Shown piece by piece: positions 25,778-34,893 of a DNA stretch of 64,000 nucleotides. The DNA is from Palsa-504 sp963787645 (GTDB taxonomy: Bacteria; Actinomycetota; Actinomycetes; Streptosporangiales; Streptosporangiaceae), in assembly GCA_963787645.1 (NCBI GenBank), contig CAWBDS010000003.1, forward strand, positions 1-64,000, in the 5' to 3' direction. Numbering within the stretch: the first letter of the stretch is position 1; the number at the start of each line of letters is the position of its first letter. The notes below the pieces were generated by a model. The model did no database searches, was not told the origin of the DNA, and saw only the letters and a program-made list of their open reading frames with translations. The translations under genes and the position numbers were made by a program.

Positions 25778-26723
25778 CCGGAAAATCTACTTCGCGACCG
25801 ACATTCACGGCTCGGAAGTGTGCCTGCGCAAGTTCCTCAACGCGGCCAAGTTCTACGACTGCGACACGATCATCATGGGCGGCGACATCACCGGCAAGAT
25901 GATCGTGCCCCTCGTTTCTCGCGGACCGGGCGTGTACACGGCCACCTTGTACGGGCGCGACCTGCGGGTCACCGGGGACGGCCTGGCCAAGCTGCGCAAG
26001 ACGATCGCCGACGCCGGCTACTACGCCTACGAGACGACGCCCGAGGAGATGGAGCGGTTCCGGGGTGACCCGGGCGCGGTGACGGAGCTGTTCGGCAAGC
26101 TGATGCACGAGACGCTGGGACGGTGGCTGGAGATCGCCGAGGAGCGGCTGGCCGGGACGGGCATCCGCTGCTTCTTCGCGCCCGGTAACGACGATCCGGC
26201 GTTCGTGGATGACATCTTGCGCACCTCGGCGGTAGCCGTCAACCCGGAGAACACCGTGGTGGACTTGGGCGACGGGTTCTCCATGATCAGCGTGGGCTAC
26301 TCCAACCAGACGCCCTGGGACTCACCGCGGGAGCTGCCCGAAGCCGAGCTGGCCGCGTACATCGCCGGGCAGGCCGAGGCGGTGGGCAACACCGACCGGG
26401 TGATCTTCAACTTCCACGTGCCCCCGAACGACACCCCCATCGACCAGGCCGCGCTGCTCGACGCGGAGTTCCGGCCGGTCATGAAGGGCGGCATGCCGGT
26501 CATCTCCGGGGTCGGCTCCACCGCGGTGCGCGACGCGCTGGTCAAGTACCAGCCCATGCTGAGCCTGCACGGGCACATCCACGAGTCGCGCGGCGAGGCC
26601 CGGATCGGCCGTACGCTGGCCATCAACCCGGGCAGCGAATACTCCGAAGGAGTGCTGCGCGGGGCCATCATCACGCTGTCGCGCAAGAAGGGGGTGCGTG
26701 GCTATCAGCTCGTGGCCGGCTGA
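25770..26723 (+). CDS. Calcineurin-like metallophosphoesterase (locus A paralog)
   Basis: 317 residues, a binuclear metallophosphoesterase. Motifs in order: FATDIHGS (about 6-13), MGGDITGK (about 34), FAPGNDDP (about 132), IFNFHVPPND (about 215), SLHGHIHESRGEARIG (about 270) and INPGSEYSEGVLRGA (about 290). The protein at 56924-57877 shares all of these, including GHIHES and INPGS(D/E)YS, over the full length, so the two are paralogs in separate sugar-catabolic operons. It could dephosphorylate a sugar phosphate or split a phosphodiester. The ATG at 25770 lies inside the end of the preceding gene, so translation is coupled. This start gives the family-like MADRKIYFATDIHG. Confidence 0.9.
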   Translation: MADRKIYFATDIHGSEVCLRKFLNAAKFYDCDTIIMGGDITGKMIVPLVSRGPGVYTATLYGRDLRVTGDGLAKLRKTIADAGYYAYETTPEEMERFRGDPGAVTELFGKLMHETLGRWLEIAEERLAGTGIRCFFAPGNDDPAFVDDILRTSAVAVNPENTVVDLGDGFSMISVGYSNQTPWDSPRELPEAELAAYIAGQAEAVGNTDRVIFNFHVPPNDTPIDQAALLDAEFRPVMKGGMPVISGVGSTAVRDALVKYQPMLSLHGHIHESRGEARIGRTLAINPGSEYSEGVLRGAIITLSRKKGVRGYQLVAG

Positions 26724-27354
26724 TCGTTCGTCGCCTTCGCCGGGCGGCCCTTCGCCTTCGCCGGCTTCGTCGGGTGAGCCTTCGCCTTCGCCTTCGCCGG
26801 TCGCCCGGAGCGTGGCCGTCATCGGGTCGGCCCGGCTCTCGCCGCCGGATCCGCGCTGCCTGCCCGCCGAGCAGATCGGCGCGGCCGTCGCCGCCCAGGG
26901 CTGGACGCTGCTGACCGGCGGCTACGGCGGCCTGATGGCGGTCGCCGCCCGCGCCGCGGCGCAGGCGGGCGGCCGGGTCATCGGCCTGCCCATGCGCAGC
27001 TGGACCGCGCTGACCCCGAACCAGTGGAACCAGTCACTCGTCTGGTCCGATACCTATCCGGAGCGGCTGGGGCACATCCTGGCCGCCGACGCCATCGTGG
27101 CCGTCGACGGCGGGATCGGCACGCTGTCCGAGGCCGCGCTGGCCTGGTCCGCGCTGCAGACCGAGCCGGTCGCCGCCGACCTGATCTTCCTGGGCGCCGG
27201 GTGGCCGCTGGTGCTGCGCTCGTTCGCCGAGCACCTGGTCATCGACGACCGGGACCTGATCCAGGTCACGGTGTGCGGCGCTGCGGAAGAGGCCATCGCG
27301 CACATTGCCAGCAAAGAGCCACGGCGGCCGCGGGTGGCGGGACCACGGGGGTAG
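26698..27354 (+). CDS. LOG/TIGR00725-like Rossmann-fold protein
   Basis: Rossmann protein of the lysine-decarboxylase-like (LOG, SLOG cluster) group: SVAVIGSARLSPPD, LLTGGYGGLMAVAARAAAQ with the GGYGG nucleotide loop, and VDGGIGTLSEAALAW matching PGGxGTxxE with Val-Asp in place of the usual Pro context. Relatives release cytokinin-type bases from nucleotides or bind nucleotide second messengers. The GTG at 26698 overlaps the previous gene but yields a 38-residue Ser/Pro-rich, repetitive N-terminus (SPSPGGPSPSPASSGEPSP); a GTG at 26812 gives the conserved domain directly and may be the true start. It belongs to the same operon. Its role with a nucleotidyltransferase and a phosphoesterase suggests a nucleotide-linked intermediate; that is inference. 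Confidence 0.78.
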   Translation: MAISSWPADRSSPSPGGPSPSPASSGEPSPSPSPVARSVAVIGSARLSPPDPRCLPAEQIGAAVAAQGWTLLTGGYGGLMAVAARAAAQAGGRVIGLPMRSWTALTPNQWNQSLVWSDTYPERLGHILAADAIVAVDGGIGTLSEAALAWSALQTEPVAADLIFLGAGWPLVLRSFAEHLVIDDRDLIQVTVCGAAEEAIAHIASKEPRRPRVAGPRG

Positions 27355-27356
27355 CT

Positions 27357-27761
27357 ATGTTGGGCTTCGATGTTGCTCGGCGGATCGCGGACCAAGCGGT
27401 GGCCGACGCGGCCCGGCTCGGGGTGCGGATCTCGGTGGCGGTGGCCGACGAGGCGGGCGGGCTGCTGGCCTTCGCGCGGATGGACGGCGCGACCCGCCTG
27501 TCGGCCCGGACCGCGGTGGCCAAGACGCAGACCGTCATCCTGGCCGGCAAGCCCACCATGGACCTGGGCCGGGAGTGGCGGGAGGAGCTGAGCGCGGAGC
27601 CCGAGCTGTTCTACGGGATGATCGCCCGGCCGGACGTGGTGCCGTTCGGCGGCGGGGTGCCGGTGCGTTTGGATGGCCGGCTGGCCGGGGCGGTCGCCGT
27701 GTCGGGCGCGACCAGCGTGCAGGATCACGAGATCGCCGAGCGCGCGGCTCGGGCGCTTTAG
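27357..27761 (+). CDS. GlcG/HbpS heme-binding-domain family protein
   Basis: 134 residues with the GlcG/HbpS (DUF336) fold: ARRIADQAVADAARLGVRIS, VADEAGGLLAFARMDGA, SARTAVAKTQTVILAGKPT and PFGGGVPVRLDGRLAGAVAVSG. The family's role is poorly defined. Members occur beside glycolate/glyoxylate oxidation and other catabolic genes, and one group binds heme outside the cell. Ureidoglycolate from the neighbouring allantoin genes leads to glyoxylate, which makes the location suggestive. It starts two bases after the previous stop and closes the operon. No signal peptide is present. Confidence 0.88.
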   Translation: MLGFDVARRIADQAVADAARLGVRISVAVADEAGGLLAFARMDGATRLSARTAVAKTQTVILAGKPTMDLGREWREELSAEPELFYGMIARPDVVPFGGGVPVRLDGRLAGAVAVSGATSVQDHEIAERAARAL

Positions 27762-27865
27762 CCTCTGGGCGAAGTCCATATTAGCTATGGGCTATGTCGT
27801 AAATTGCTCTGGTGGGGGCATTCGTGCTAAGCAACGGATGCTGCGCTTACCAAGGGAGGAAGACT

Positions 27866-28522
27866 ATGCCGCTGACCATCGGCGATACCGCTCCGGACTT
27901 CGAGGCCGAGACGAGCGAGGGGCCGATCCGCTTCTACGACTGGCTCGGGGACTCCTGGGGCGTGCTGTTCTCGCACCCCAAGGACTTCACCCCGATCTGC
28001 ACCACCGAGCTCGGTTACATGGCCAAGATCAAGCCGGAGTTCGACCTGCGCGGCGTGAAGATCATCGGCCTGTCGGTCGACTCCACCGGCGACCACGAGC
28101 GATGGGCCGCCGACATCGCCGAGACCCAGGGCACCGCGCCCAACTACCCGATCATCGCCGACCACGACTTCAACGTGGCCAAGCTGTACGGGATGCTGCC
28201 CGCAGACGTCTCGGGCGACGCCAAGTCGCGCACGCCCGCGGACAACCAGACCGTGCGCAACGTGTTCGTGATCGGCCCGGACAAGAAGATCAAGCTGGTG
28301 CTGGTCTACCCGATGACCACCGGGCGCAACTTCGACGAGGTGCTGCGGGTCGTCGACTCGCTGCAGCTGACCGCCAAGCACAAGGTGGCCACGCCGGTCA
28401 ACTGGAAGCAGGGCGAGGACGTGGTCATCGCCGGCTCGGTCAACAACGAGCAGGCCAAGGAGCTGTTCGGGGAGTGGCGGGAACCCAAGCCCTACATCCG
28501 GATCGTGCCGCAGCCCAAGTAA
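27866..28522 (+). CDS. 1-Cys peroxiredoxin (Prx6 type)
   Basis: 218-residue peroxiredoxin that reduces hydroperoxides. The N-terminal thioredoxin fold has LFSHPKDFTPICTTELGYM (PxxxTxxC with the peroxidatic Cys near residue 45), and the C-terminal extension contains YPMTTGRNFDEVLRVVDSLQL and VATPVNWKQGEDVVIAGSV, the Prx6/AhpC-TSA C-terminal domain. No resolving Cys is conserved at the 2-Cys position. The ATG at 27866 follows AAGGGAGGAAGAC, a strong ribosome site. It is a single-gene unit with a 100-bp upstream gap and a hairpin terminator directly after. Confidence 0.95.
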   Translation: MPLTIGDTAPDFEAETSEGPIRFYDWLGDSWGVLFSHPKDFTPICTTELGYMAKIKPEFDLRGVKIIGLSVDSTGDHERWAADIAETQGTAPNYPIIADHDFNVAKLYGMLPADVSGDAKSRTPADNQTVRNVFVIGPDKKIKLVLVYPMTTGRNFDEVLRVVDSLQLTAKHKVATPVNWKQGEDVVIAGSVNNEQAKELFGEWREPKPYIRIVPQPK

Positions 28523-28534
28523 CCGCGGAGGCCT

Positions 28535-28559
28535 GGGCGCCGGGGCTCCCCCGGCGCCC
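28535..28559. terminator. Bidirectional hairpin terminator
   Basis: GGGCGCCGGGG (28535-28545) and CCCCGGCGCCC (28549-28559) form a perfect 11-bp stem with a three-base loop, between the peroxiredoxin gene and the convergent ABC exporter gene. There is no clear U-tract, as is common in actinobacteria. Confidence 0.8.
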
Positions 28560-28582
28560 GCGGGCCCACGACCACGCTCAGG

Positions 28583-30461
28583 TCAGGCGGCCTGCGACGC
28601 GAACTGGGTCCGGTACAGTCCCGCGTACATCCCGCCGGCGGCGAGCAGTTCGTCATGCGTGCCGCGCTCGGCGATCTGGCCGCCGCCGATGACTAGGATC
28701 TGGTCCGCCGCCCGGACCGTGGACAGCCGGTGGGCGATGACCAGCGACGTCCGCCCGGCCAGCGCGGTTTTGAGCGCCCGCTGGATGGCCAGCTCGGACT
28801 CGGAGTCCAGGTGCGCGGTCGCCTCGTCCAGCACGACCACCGACGGGGCCTTGAGCAGCAGCCGGGCCAGGGCCAGGCGCTGTTTCTCGCCGCCGGAGAA
28901 CCGGTAGCCCCGGTCCCCCGCGATCGTGTCCAGCCGGTCCGGCAGCGATGAGATCAATTCCCAGATCCGCGCCGCCTCGCACGCCTCGGTCAGCTCCTGC
29001 TCGGTCGCTGACGGCCGCGCGTACAGCAGGTTGGCCCGGATCGTGTCGTGGAACAGGTGCGCGTCCTGCGGCACCACCCCCACCACCGAGCGCAGCGACT
29101 CCAGCGTCAGGTCACGCACGTCGTGGCCGCCGATCCGCACCGCCCCGCGCACTGGGTCATACAGCCGCGGAACCAGGTGCGTGATCGTGGTCTTCCCCGC
29201 CCCCGACGGCCCGACCAGCGCGGTCAGCTTCCCCGCCGATGCCTGGAAGGTCACGTCCCGCAGCACCCAGGCGTCACCGGGGCGCTCCGGCGTGGCCAGC
29301 TCCAGCGCGGCCGGCTCCAGCGAGGCCAGCGACACCTGGTCCGCCGCCGGATACCGGAACCACACGCCCGCCATCTCCACGCCCGGCGCTTCGGGCGCAT
29401 GAGTCAGCGGGTAGGCGGCGGGCCGTTCGGTGATCAGCGGCTCCAGGTCCAAGATCTCGAAGACCCGGTCAAAACTGACCAGCGCGCCCACGACGTTCAG
29501 CTGCATGCTGGATAGCTCGTTGAGCGGCCCGTACAGCTGCGAGACCAGCACGACGAACGCCACCAGCGTGCCGACGCCGAACACCCCGTGAATGACCAGC
29601 GCGCCGCCCAGCCCGTACACCAGGGCGGTGACCAGCGCCGCCAGCAGCGTGATGAAGCCGAAGAGCCGCTCCGTGCAGACCAGGCTGGCGATGGCCAGGT
29701 CGCGGATGCGGCTGGCCTTGCGGGTGAACAGCTCCGCTTCGTCCTCCGGCCGCCCGTACAGCTTGGCCAGCAGCGCGCCGGACACGTTCGACCGCTCCTT
29801 GGTCATCACGGCCAGCTCGCCGTAAAGCTGCATCCGCTCCCTGAGCAGCCGCTGCGCACGTTTCCCGGTCACCTTGCCGGGCAGCACGAACAGCGGGATG
29901 ACCGCCAGCGCGAGCAGGCTGAGCTGCCACGACAGCCAGAACATGGCCGCCAGCACCAGGACCAGGTTCATCAGCACCGACACCGACTCGGACATCAGCC
30001 CGCCGACCGCTTCCTGGGTCTGGTCGATGTCATCGTTCATGCGCGAAACCAGCGACCCGGTTCTGCGTCCGGGTGAAGAAGGCCAGCGGCTGCCGCTGGA
30101 TATGCCGGAACACACTCGTCCGCAGCTCCAGCACCAGGCTCTCGGCGATCCACGCCGAATACCAGGACCGCACGAATTCCGCGCCCGCGTCCACCAGCGC
30201 CAGCCCGGCGACGATCAGCGCCAGCGTCACGACCACGCTCTCCTGGTGCCGCAGGATGCCGTCGTCGATGATCAGCCGCAAGATCAGCGGGCTCGCCACC
30301 ACGATGGCCGATTTCACCGCGGTAATCCCCAGCAGCAGCACCATCTGCCCGCGATAGCGCCGCAGGTACGGCCAGACCCGCCGCGCCGTCCCCGGCCGCA
30401 CCTGCTGCCGGGTCACCTCATCCTCGCGGTACCGAAGCGTGAACCAAGGACCCGAGATCAT
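28583..30461 (-). pseudogene. ABC exporter (fused TMD-NBD) with one frameshift
   Basis: Type-IV ABC exporter half-transporter. The N-terminal part (from ATG 30461) has MISGPWFTLRYREDEVTRQQ and the first membrane helices to PLAFFTRTQ; the rest of the membrane domain and the ATPase follow in another frame from GSLVSRMNDDIDQTQEAVGGL. The ATPase has Walker A GPSGAGKTT, Q-loop VVPQDAHLF, signature RFSGGEKQRLALA, Walker B VVVLDEAT and IAHRLST. The break near 30060 is one extra A (CAGAACCGGG where CAGACCGGG is expected). With a single lesion it may be a read error and the gene intact, about 625 residues. The substrate is unknown; the NBD frame alone (28583-30115) is open. It converges on peroxiredoxin. 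Confidence 0.85.
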
Positions 30462-30857
30462 GAGGCCCACTATCCCCCGGACCCCGCATCGTGCGGCAAA
30501 CCATTTTCACGCCGCGGGTCCGGGGCGCAAGCGGACTAGCCGAAGGTGAAGGCGTAGGCCTGGGCGCCCGTGACCGGCCCTGGTCACGATCCTGGTCCGC
30601 TGAGCGCTTCGAAACGGGGTGGATGGGCCTTATCGGCCGGGAGGAGGGCGGTTCAGGGCTTGCGGGCCACCCCGGCCAGGAAGGTAGCGGTGGGGGCGTC
30701 CTGGTCCAGGGGTGAGGCGTCGCGGGCGACGTTCGGCTTGGCCGTGTCGAATGGCTCCGCCGTCCCGCCCCTCCCGTCGTGGGTAGCTTAACGACGGGTG
30801 ATAGCTGACGCCTCGGCAACGTGGGTGCCTAGCGTGAGACGGCACACATTTGAGGTC
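30462..30857. other. Intergenic, no supportable gene
   Basis: About 400 bp of GC-rich sequence upstream of the ABC exporter. Several short frames on both strands have Arg/Pro/Ser-rich composition without family features. I see no RNA gene or clear promoter beyond a possible start region for the remnant at 30858. Confidence 0.5.
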
Positions 30858-30971
30858 ATGGCCACAGTGCACATCCCTTACCCCGTCGAGCAGGACGAAG
30901 ACGGCGTGTGGTGCGCTGCTCCCGCGAGGCCTAGGGTGGTGAATCCCGGGTTTCACTACGTTAGGGCGTAG
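30858..30971 (+). pseudogene. HicB-like antitoxin N-terminal remnant
   Basis: 37-codon frame MATVHIPYPVEQDEDGVWCA followed by unrelated residues to a TAG. The first ~20 residues have the start of a HicB-type antitoxin (partial RNase H fold: hydrophobic strand, then xxEQDEDGVWCA). The rest of the ~70-130 residue family and any HicA toxin are absent. The switch occurs at AGGCCTAGGGTGGTGAAT, which shares AGGGTGGTGAA-CCCGGG with a hairpin at 49969-49998, so a small mobile or recombining sequence may have cut it. Function not expected. Confidence 0.5.
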
Positions 30972-31058
30972 TGGATGGCCAGTTTCACTCCGCTCGCGAC
31001 GGCCACGGCCGGCGACTCCGGCTAGCGGATATCCCAGACCGGCCGATCGCGGGCCGGG

Positions 31059-31199
31059 CTAGCCGCGGGAGCCGTAGTTGTAGGTGGAGGTGGTGCCGGG
31101 GGTGCCGTTGTGGTGGCCGGAGACTACGTTGACGATCAGGACGGTGGCGCCGATGGCGAGGGCCAGGCCGACCGCGATGGCGATGATCAACCGGAGCAC
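31059..31199 (-). CDS. Small DUF2613-like membrane protein
   Basis: 46-residue protein, one transmembrane helix: VLRLIIAIAVGLALAIGATV then LIVNVVSGHHNG and a Thr/Gly/Tyr-rich tail ending YNYGSRG. Length, single helix and location just before cell-envelope glycosylation genes resemble the small DUF2613 proteins found next to AftD-type arabinofuranosyltransferase genes in mycobacteria and relatives. The GTG at 31199 is preceded by GAGGAAGAAGGA, a convincing ribosome site. It begins 26 bp downstream of the propeller/FN3 gene, in the same direction. Confidence 0.6.
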   Translation of the reverse strand: MLRLIIAIAVGLALAIGATVLIVNVVSGHHNGTPGTTSTYNYGSRG

Positions 31200-31224
31200 G
31201 ACATTCCTTCTTCCTCGGGCCTGG

Positions 31225-32980
31225 TCAAGAGACGGTGAACGTTACCCGGGTAGCCGGCCCGGGTTTCTGCTTGAAGTTGACCGGCACCACCTTGGCCAGG
31301 TAATGGCCGGGCGCCAGCCCGGTGACGGTGGCGTGGTCGGCGCCGGTGGTGGCCACCGGGGTACTGCCGGACTCGCCCGGCCCTTGCAGGTAGACGCGAT
31401 AGCCGATGCCGAGGCCGGCATCAGGCCAGCTCAACGTGACCTTACCGGTACCCGGCCGGGCTTGGGCTGAGGTCAGGGCGGGCACCGGAGGACAGCCGGT
31501 GCCCGGATAGGCCCAGGCGTCGAACCATTGCGACGGGTTCCGCGGCACGATCCGCGGATCGTCCTGCGGTCCGCTCCGCGCCGAGTTGCCGGGCGCGCGC
31601 GGGTTATCGCCGAAGGCCCCGATCGGGACGGCGATGAACCGGGGCAGGGTCACCGTGTTGGTGAACTGCGTCATCGGCAGGCAGCCGGTGGTGACCGCCT
31701 CGGAGTTGACGTTGTAGCTGATCACCAGCGTGCCGGGCGTGGACAGGGCGGTTTCGGCCCGGGCCTCGTACAAGATGCGGTAGTCATCCGCGGCGGCCAG
31801 CCCGATGGTCGGATCTCGGTACAGCAGCCTTCCGGCGGCGTAGTCGAACGGGCCCCACGGCGTGCTGGCCGGGTAGGCGTCGATGTCGGGGTCGCCGGTC
31901 AGCGGGCTGGCCTCGATCAGCCAGTAGCGGCTCCCGACCTGGATCACGCTGAACCCGGACGGCACGCTGAGGCGGCTGCCCGGCGGCTGGACCGGCTCGG
32001 CGTTGCGCTGTCCGGCGGCCCATGCGCCGGCGCCGGTGTAGAACCGCCATGCTTTGAAGTCGGTCAGCTGGGCGGCCGGGACCCGGGCCAGGTAGAGCTG
32101 GTAGCCCGGGAGCTTCACATTCGGGCTCTGCGCGCCGTAGATGTACACCATGGTCCCGGCGCGCAGCAGCGCGGCGCCCCACAGGATCGGGGAGCCGCCG
32201 GACGGCGGGGTGTAGGGCGGCAGCGAGATCAGGCCCGGCCGGGCGACCGCGCCGTACTGGTGTCCGCGGCCGGCCGAGCTGAGCTGGCTGGCCGGGAAGG
32301 TGGTGAGCTCCGTGCCGGCCGGCACGAACGGAAAGCGGCGGGCCAGGTAGTGGTCGTAGAACTTGACCACCGTCCCGTTGATCTCGATGCCGTCCTCGTC
32401 CCAGTACCGGTCCGTCGTCCCCGGGGCGTCCGACGCCGGCCCGACCACCGGGGCCGCGTTGCCCGGCCCGCCCGGTCCGGTGCAGGCTCCGCCGCCCGTC
32501 ATGGTGACGAACGTGCTGCCCGGACCCGCCGTGGTCTGGACGACCACCGCGTTGTGGACGAACCCGGACAGGTGCGAGAAACCGATGGTCGGGCCCGGCC
32601 GGGCCGATGAAGGTGTCGGAGAAGAACCAGGCCAGCTGGGTGCCGTTGAGGCGGATCGCTGAGACGCCGTCGCCGCCGGCCCAGTCGGCGCAGGTGGAGT
32701 GGTCGGAGTAGGCGATCCACTCCCCGTCCAGCGTGGCCGGGTCCGGTTGCCCCGGTGGGACGGGTACCAGGACGGGTGCGTGGGTGCTGGACGCTACCGG
32801 GGCGGACGGGCCAGGGGGATGGTGCCGCGCCGGGGTCAGCGCCGGGACCAGCCAGGTCAGCGCGATGCTCACCCCGGCCACGATCCCGATGGCCAGGCCG
32901 GTCAGCTCGAGTCCGCGCCTGCGCCGGCGGCGGCCCGGGGCCGGTTCGGCCTCGGTTCCGGTGTCAGCAGCCTGCGCCAT
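31225..32980 (-). pseudogene. Membrane-anchored beta-propeller plus FN3 protein, frameshifted
   Basis: From ATG 32980: MAQAADTGTEAEPAPG, Arg-rich stretch, one transmembrane helix (LTGLAIGIVAGVSIALTWLV) and an outside domain with WIAYSDHSTCADWAGGDGVS and LAWFFSDTFIGPAG. One extra base near 32597 (GGGCCCGACC for GGGCCCACC) shifts the frame to TIGFSHLSGFVHNAVVVQT, which continues for about 450 residues: YWDEDGIEINGTVVKFY, YGAQSPNVKLPGYQLYLARV, RYWLIEASPLTGDP. It resembles the five-bladed propeller proteins of the DUF4185/DUF5005 group. The last ~95 residues (PALTSAQARPGTGKVTLSWP to VTFTVS) are a fibronectin type III domain. Only one lesion is seen, so it may be a read error. It lies directly after the glycosyltransferase-methyltransferase gene. 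Confidence 0.75.
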
Positions 32981-32988
32981 CGGCGGGA

Positions 32989-34773
32989 TCACTCCTTCCG
33001 GGCGTGGACCAGCAGGATGGACGCGGCCGACGGCCACCGGCAGAAGGCGCTATCGAGCGGGCCTAGCGGCCGGGGCACGTCGTGATAGCGGGCGCCGGCG
33101 ACGGTGACGCAGCGGAAGCCGCTGGCGGTCAGGAACTCGGTCAGCGCGCGGCGGGTGTACAGGCGCAGGTGGCCGGCCACGATGCGGCCCGGCCTGCCGA
33201 ACACCGCGCGCAGGCTGACCTCGGAGAACACCGGCTGGACGCCCAGCGCGAGCAGGGCGCGGTTGTACCAGGCGGCCAGGTTCGGCGTGGACAGCAGCAG
33301 GTCGCCGCCGGGACGCAGGATCCGGTGGGCTTCGCGCACCGCGGTGTCGGGGTCGACCAGGTGCTCGATGAGCTCGCTGATGATCACCACGTCGGCGGTT
33401 TCGTCGGCGATGGGCAGGCGCGTTTCGATGGTGCCGCGAACTGCGGGCAGGCCGCGGCCGCGGGCCTGCCGCAGGGCGTCGGCGGACCAGTCGATCCCGG
33501 CGAACCGGTGTTGTGGTTGCTGCGCGGCGGCGGTGTGCAGTGCGGCGCCGTCGCCGCAGCCCAGGTCCAGGATCAGGGCGGGGGCGGGTTTTTCGCGCAG
33601 GATCCCGGCCAGCATCCGGGCCTGGCGGCGGGCGCGATCCGGGCCCGAGCTGAGCGGGACGCCCGGGGTCTCGTAGAAGGCCTGGAGCGGGTGGCCCGGG
33701 GCGGTCACCGCCACGATGGCTCCTTCCCGGCTCGTTTGATCGCTTCCTCGGCGACGGCCTCGAAAGCCTTCGACCGCGGCCGACCAGTGCAGGTCCAGCG
33801 CCCGGGTACGGGCCGCCCGGCCGAGTTCCTCGCGCCGCCGCGCGTCGATGGCCAGCGAGGCCCAGGCCGAGGCGAACTGGCCCTCGTTCGCCACGAGTAT
33901 CCCGGTCTGGCCGTGCACCACCGAGTCGCGCAGACCCGGCACGTCGAATGCTATCGCCGGGGTGCCGCGGATCGCCGCCTCGGAGACCACGATGCCCCAG
34001 CCCTCGATCAGGGCCGGATGCATCAGCAGCCACGCCTGGCACAACAGCCGGTGTTTCTCCTGCTCGGAGACTCGCCCGGTGAACGTCACGCCGGGCCCGG
34101 CCAGCGCCTGCAGCCGGGCTCGTTCCGGGCCGTCGCCGGCGATGACCAGCGTCCCGCCGGTCAGCGGGCGGACCCGGTCCCACAGCCGGAGCAGCAGATC
34201 CAGGCGCTTGTAGTCGGCGAGCCTGCCGAACGCGAGGAAGAACGGGTCGGTGGACCGCGGCGTCGGGGGGTCGGGGCGGACGACGCCGTTGCAGATCTGG
34301 CGGATGCGGTCGGGGCCGACGCCCATGCCGGTCAGCGACTCGGCGGTGGACGGCGAGACGGTGAGGAACAGGTTCTTTTTGTGAGCCATGGGCATCACGG
34401 TGTCTTCGATGCGCCGGCCCACGGTGGACAGCGGCGGGCGGAACCTGATCGGCCACAGCTCCGTGTGCACGTGGTTGACCAGGCAGATCGCGGGCTTTCT
34501 GGACCACAAGGGCACCAGGAAGGGCATTCCGTTGCAGACCTCGACGATCAGGTCGACGTCACGGAAGTTCCGCAGGTAGGCCAGGGGAGCGCGGAGGAAC
34601 TGGGAGTAGGTGCCGCCGTTGCGGTGCACGCGGTAGGGCCGTTCGGCGACCGGGCCGGCGCACAGCAGGGTGACCTGGTGGCCGCGCGCGGTCAGGCCGG
34701 CGGCCAGCTGGTCGACCAACACCTCGGAGCCCCCGGCCCGGCGGTTGGCCAGGTCTCGCCAGGCGACGAACAC
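32989..34773 (-). CDS. GT4 glycosyltransferase joined to class I SAM methyltransferase
   Basis: 594 residues. Residues 1-345 are a GT-B glycosyltransferase of family 4: FVAWRDLANRRAGGSEVLVDQLAAGL, FLAFGRLADYKRLDLLLR, LVIAGDGPER and the donor-site PALIEGWGIVVSEAAIRGTP. Residues 360-594 are a methyltransferase: LILDLGCGDGAALHTA, FAGIDWSADALRQAR, VVIISELIEHLVDPDTAV. Near 33763-33765 (AAA on the plus strand) one extra base seems to cause the joining: in the other frame the glycosyltransferase ends EAVAEEAIKRAGKEPSWR then TGA at 33705, overlapping a GTG at 33714 with a good ribosome site that starts the methyltransferase (VAVTAPGHPL). So two coupled genes may be the native state. Likely role: making or decorating an envelope polysaccharide. 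Confidence 0.85.
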   Translation of the reverse strand: MFVAWRDLANRRAGGSEVLVDQLAAGLTARGHQVTLLCAGPVAERPYRVHRNGGTYSQFLRAPLAYLRNFRDVDLIVEVCNGMPFLVPLWSRKPAICLVNHVHTELWPIRFRPPLSTVGRRIEDTVMPMAHKKNLFLTVSPSTAESLTGMGVGPDRIRQICNGVVRPDPPTPRSTDPFFLAFGRLADYKRLDLLLRLWDRVRPLTGGTLVIAGDGPERARLQALAGPGVTFTGRVSEQEKHRLLCQAWLLMHPALIEGWGIVVSEAAIRGTPAIAFDVPGLRDSVVHGQTGILVANEGQFASAWASLAIDARRREELGRAARTRALDLHWSAAVEGFRGRRRGSDQTSREGAIVAVTAPGHPLQAFYETPGVPLSSGPDRARRQARMLAGILREKPAPALILDLGCGDGAALHTAAAQQPQHRFAGIDWSADALRQARGRGLPAVRGTIETRLPIADETADVVIISELIEHLVDPDTAVREAHRILRPGGDLLLSTPNLAAWYNRALLALGVQPVFSEVSLRAVFGRPGRIVAGHLRLYTRRALTEFLTASGFRCVTVAGARYHDVPRPLGPLDSAFCRWPSAASILLVHARKE

Positions 34774-34893
34774 GATCCGGCGCGCTTGTTCAGTAAGGAT
34801 TGCAGCATTATTCGAGGGTTACTGGTTGGTAGTCAAGGTACCGGGCGGCCGGACAACCGCTACCATAGCGAGGCTAACTGGTTGGGGACCTGC
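34774..34893. promoter_or_regulatory. Divergent promoter region of the glycosylation block
   Basis: 120-bp gap between divergent genes, more AT-rich than its surroundings near 34796-34850. ACTGGTTGG is repeated in direct orientation at 34821-34829 and 34877-34885. No confident -35/-10 pair could be assigned. Confidence 0.35.

Noticed and set aside
33082..34893. Long N-terminal extension of the methyltransferase at 34894
   Set aside because: Antisense to the glycosyltransferase; the ATG at 34894 gives the normal family length.
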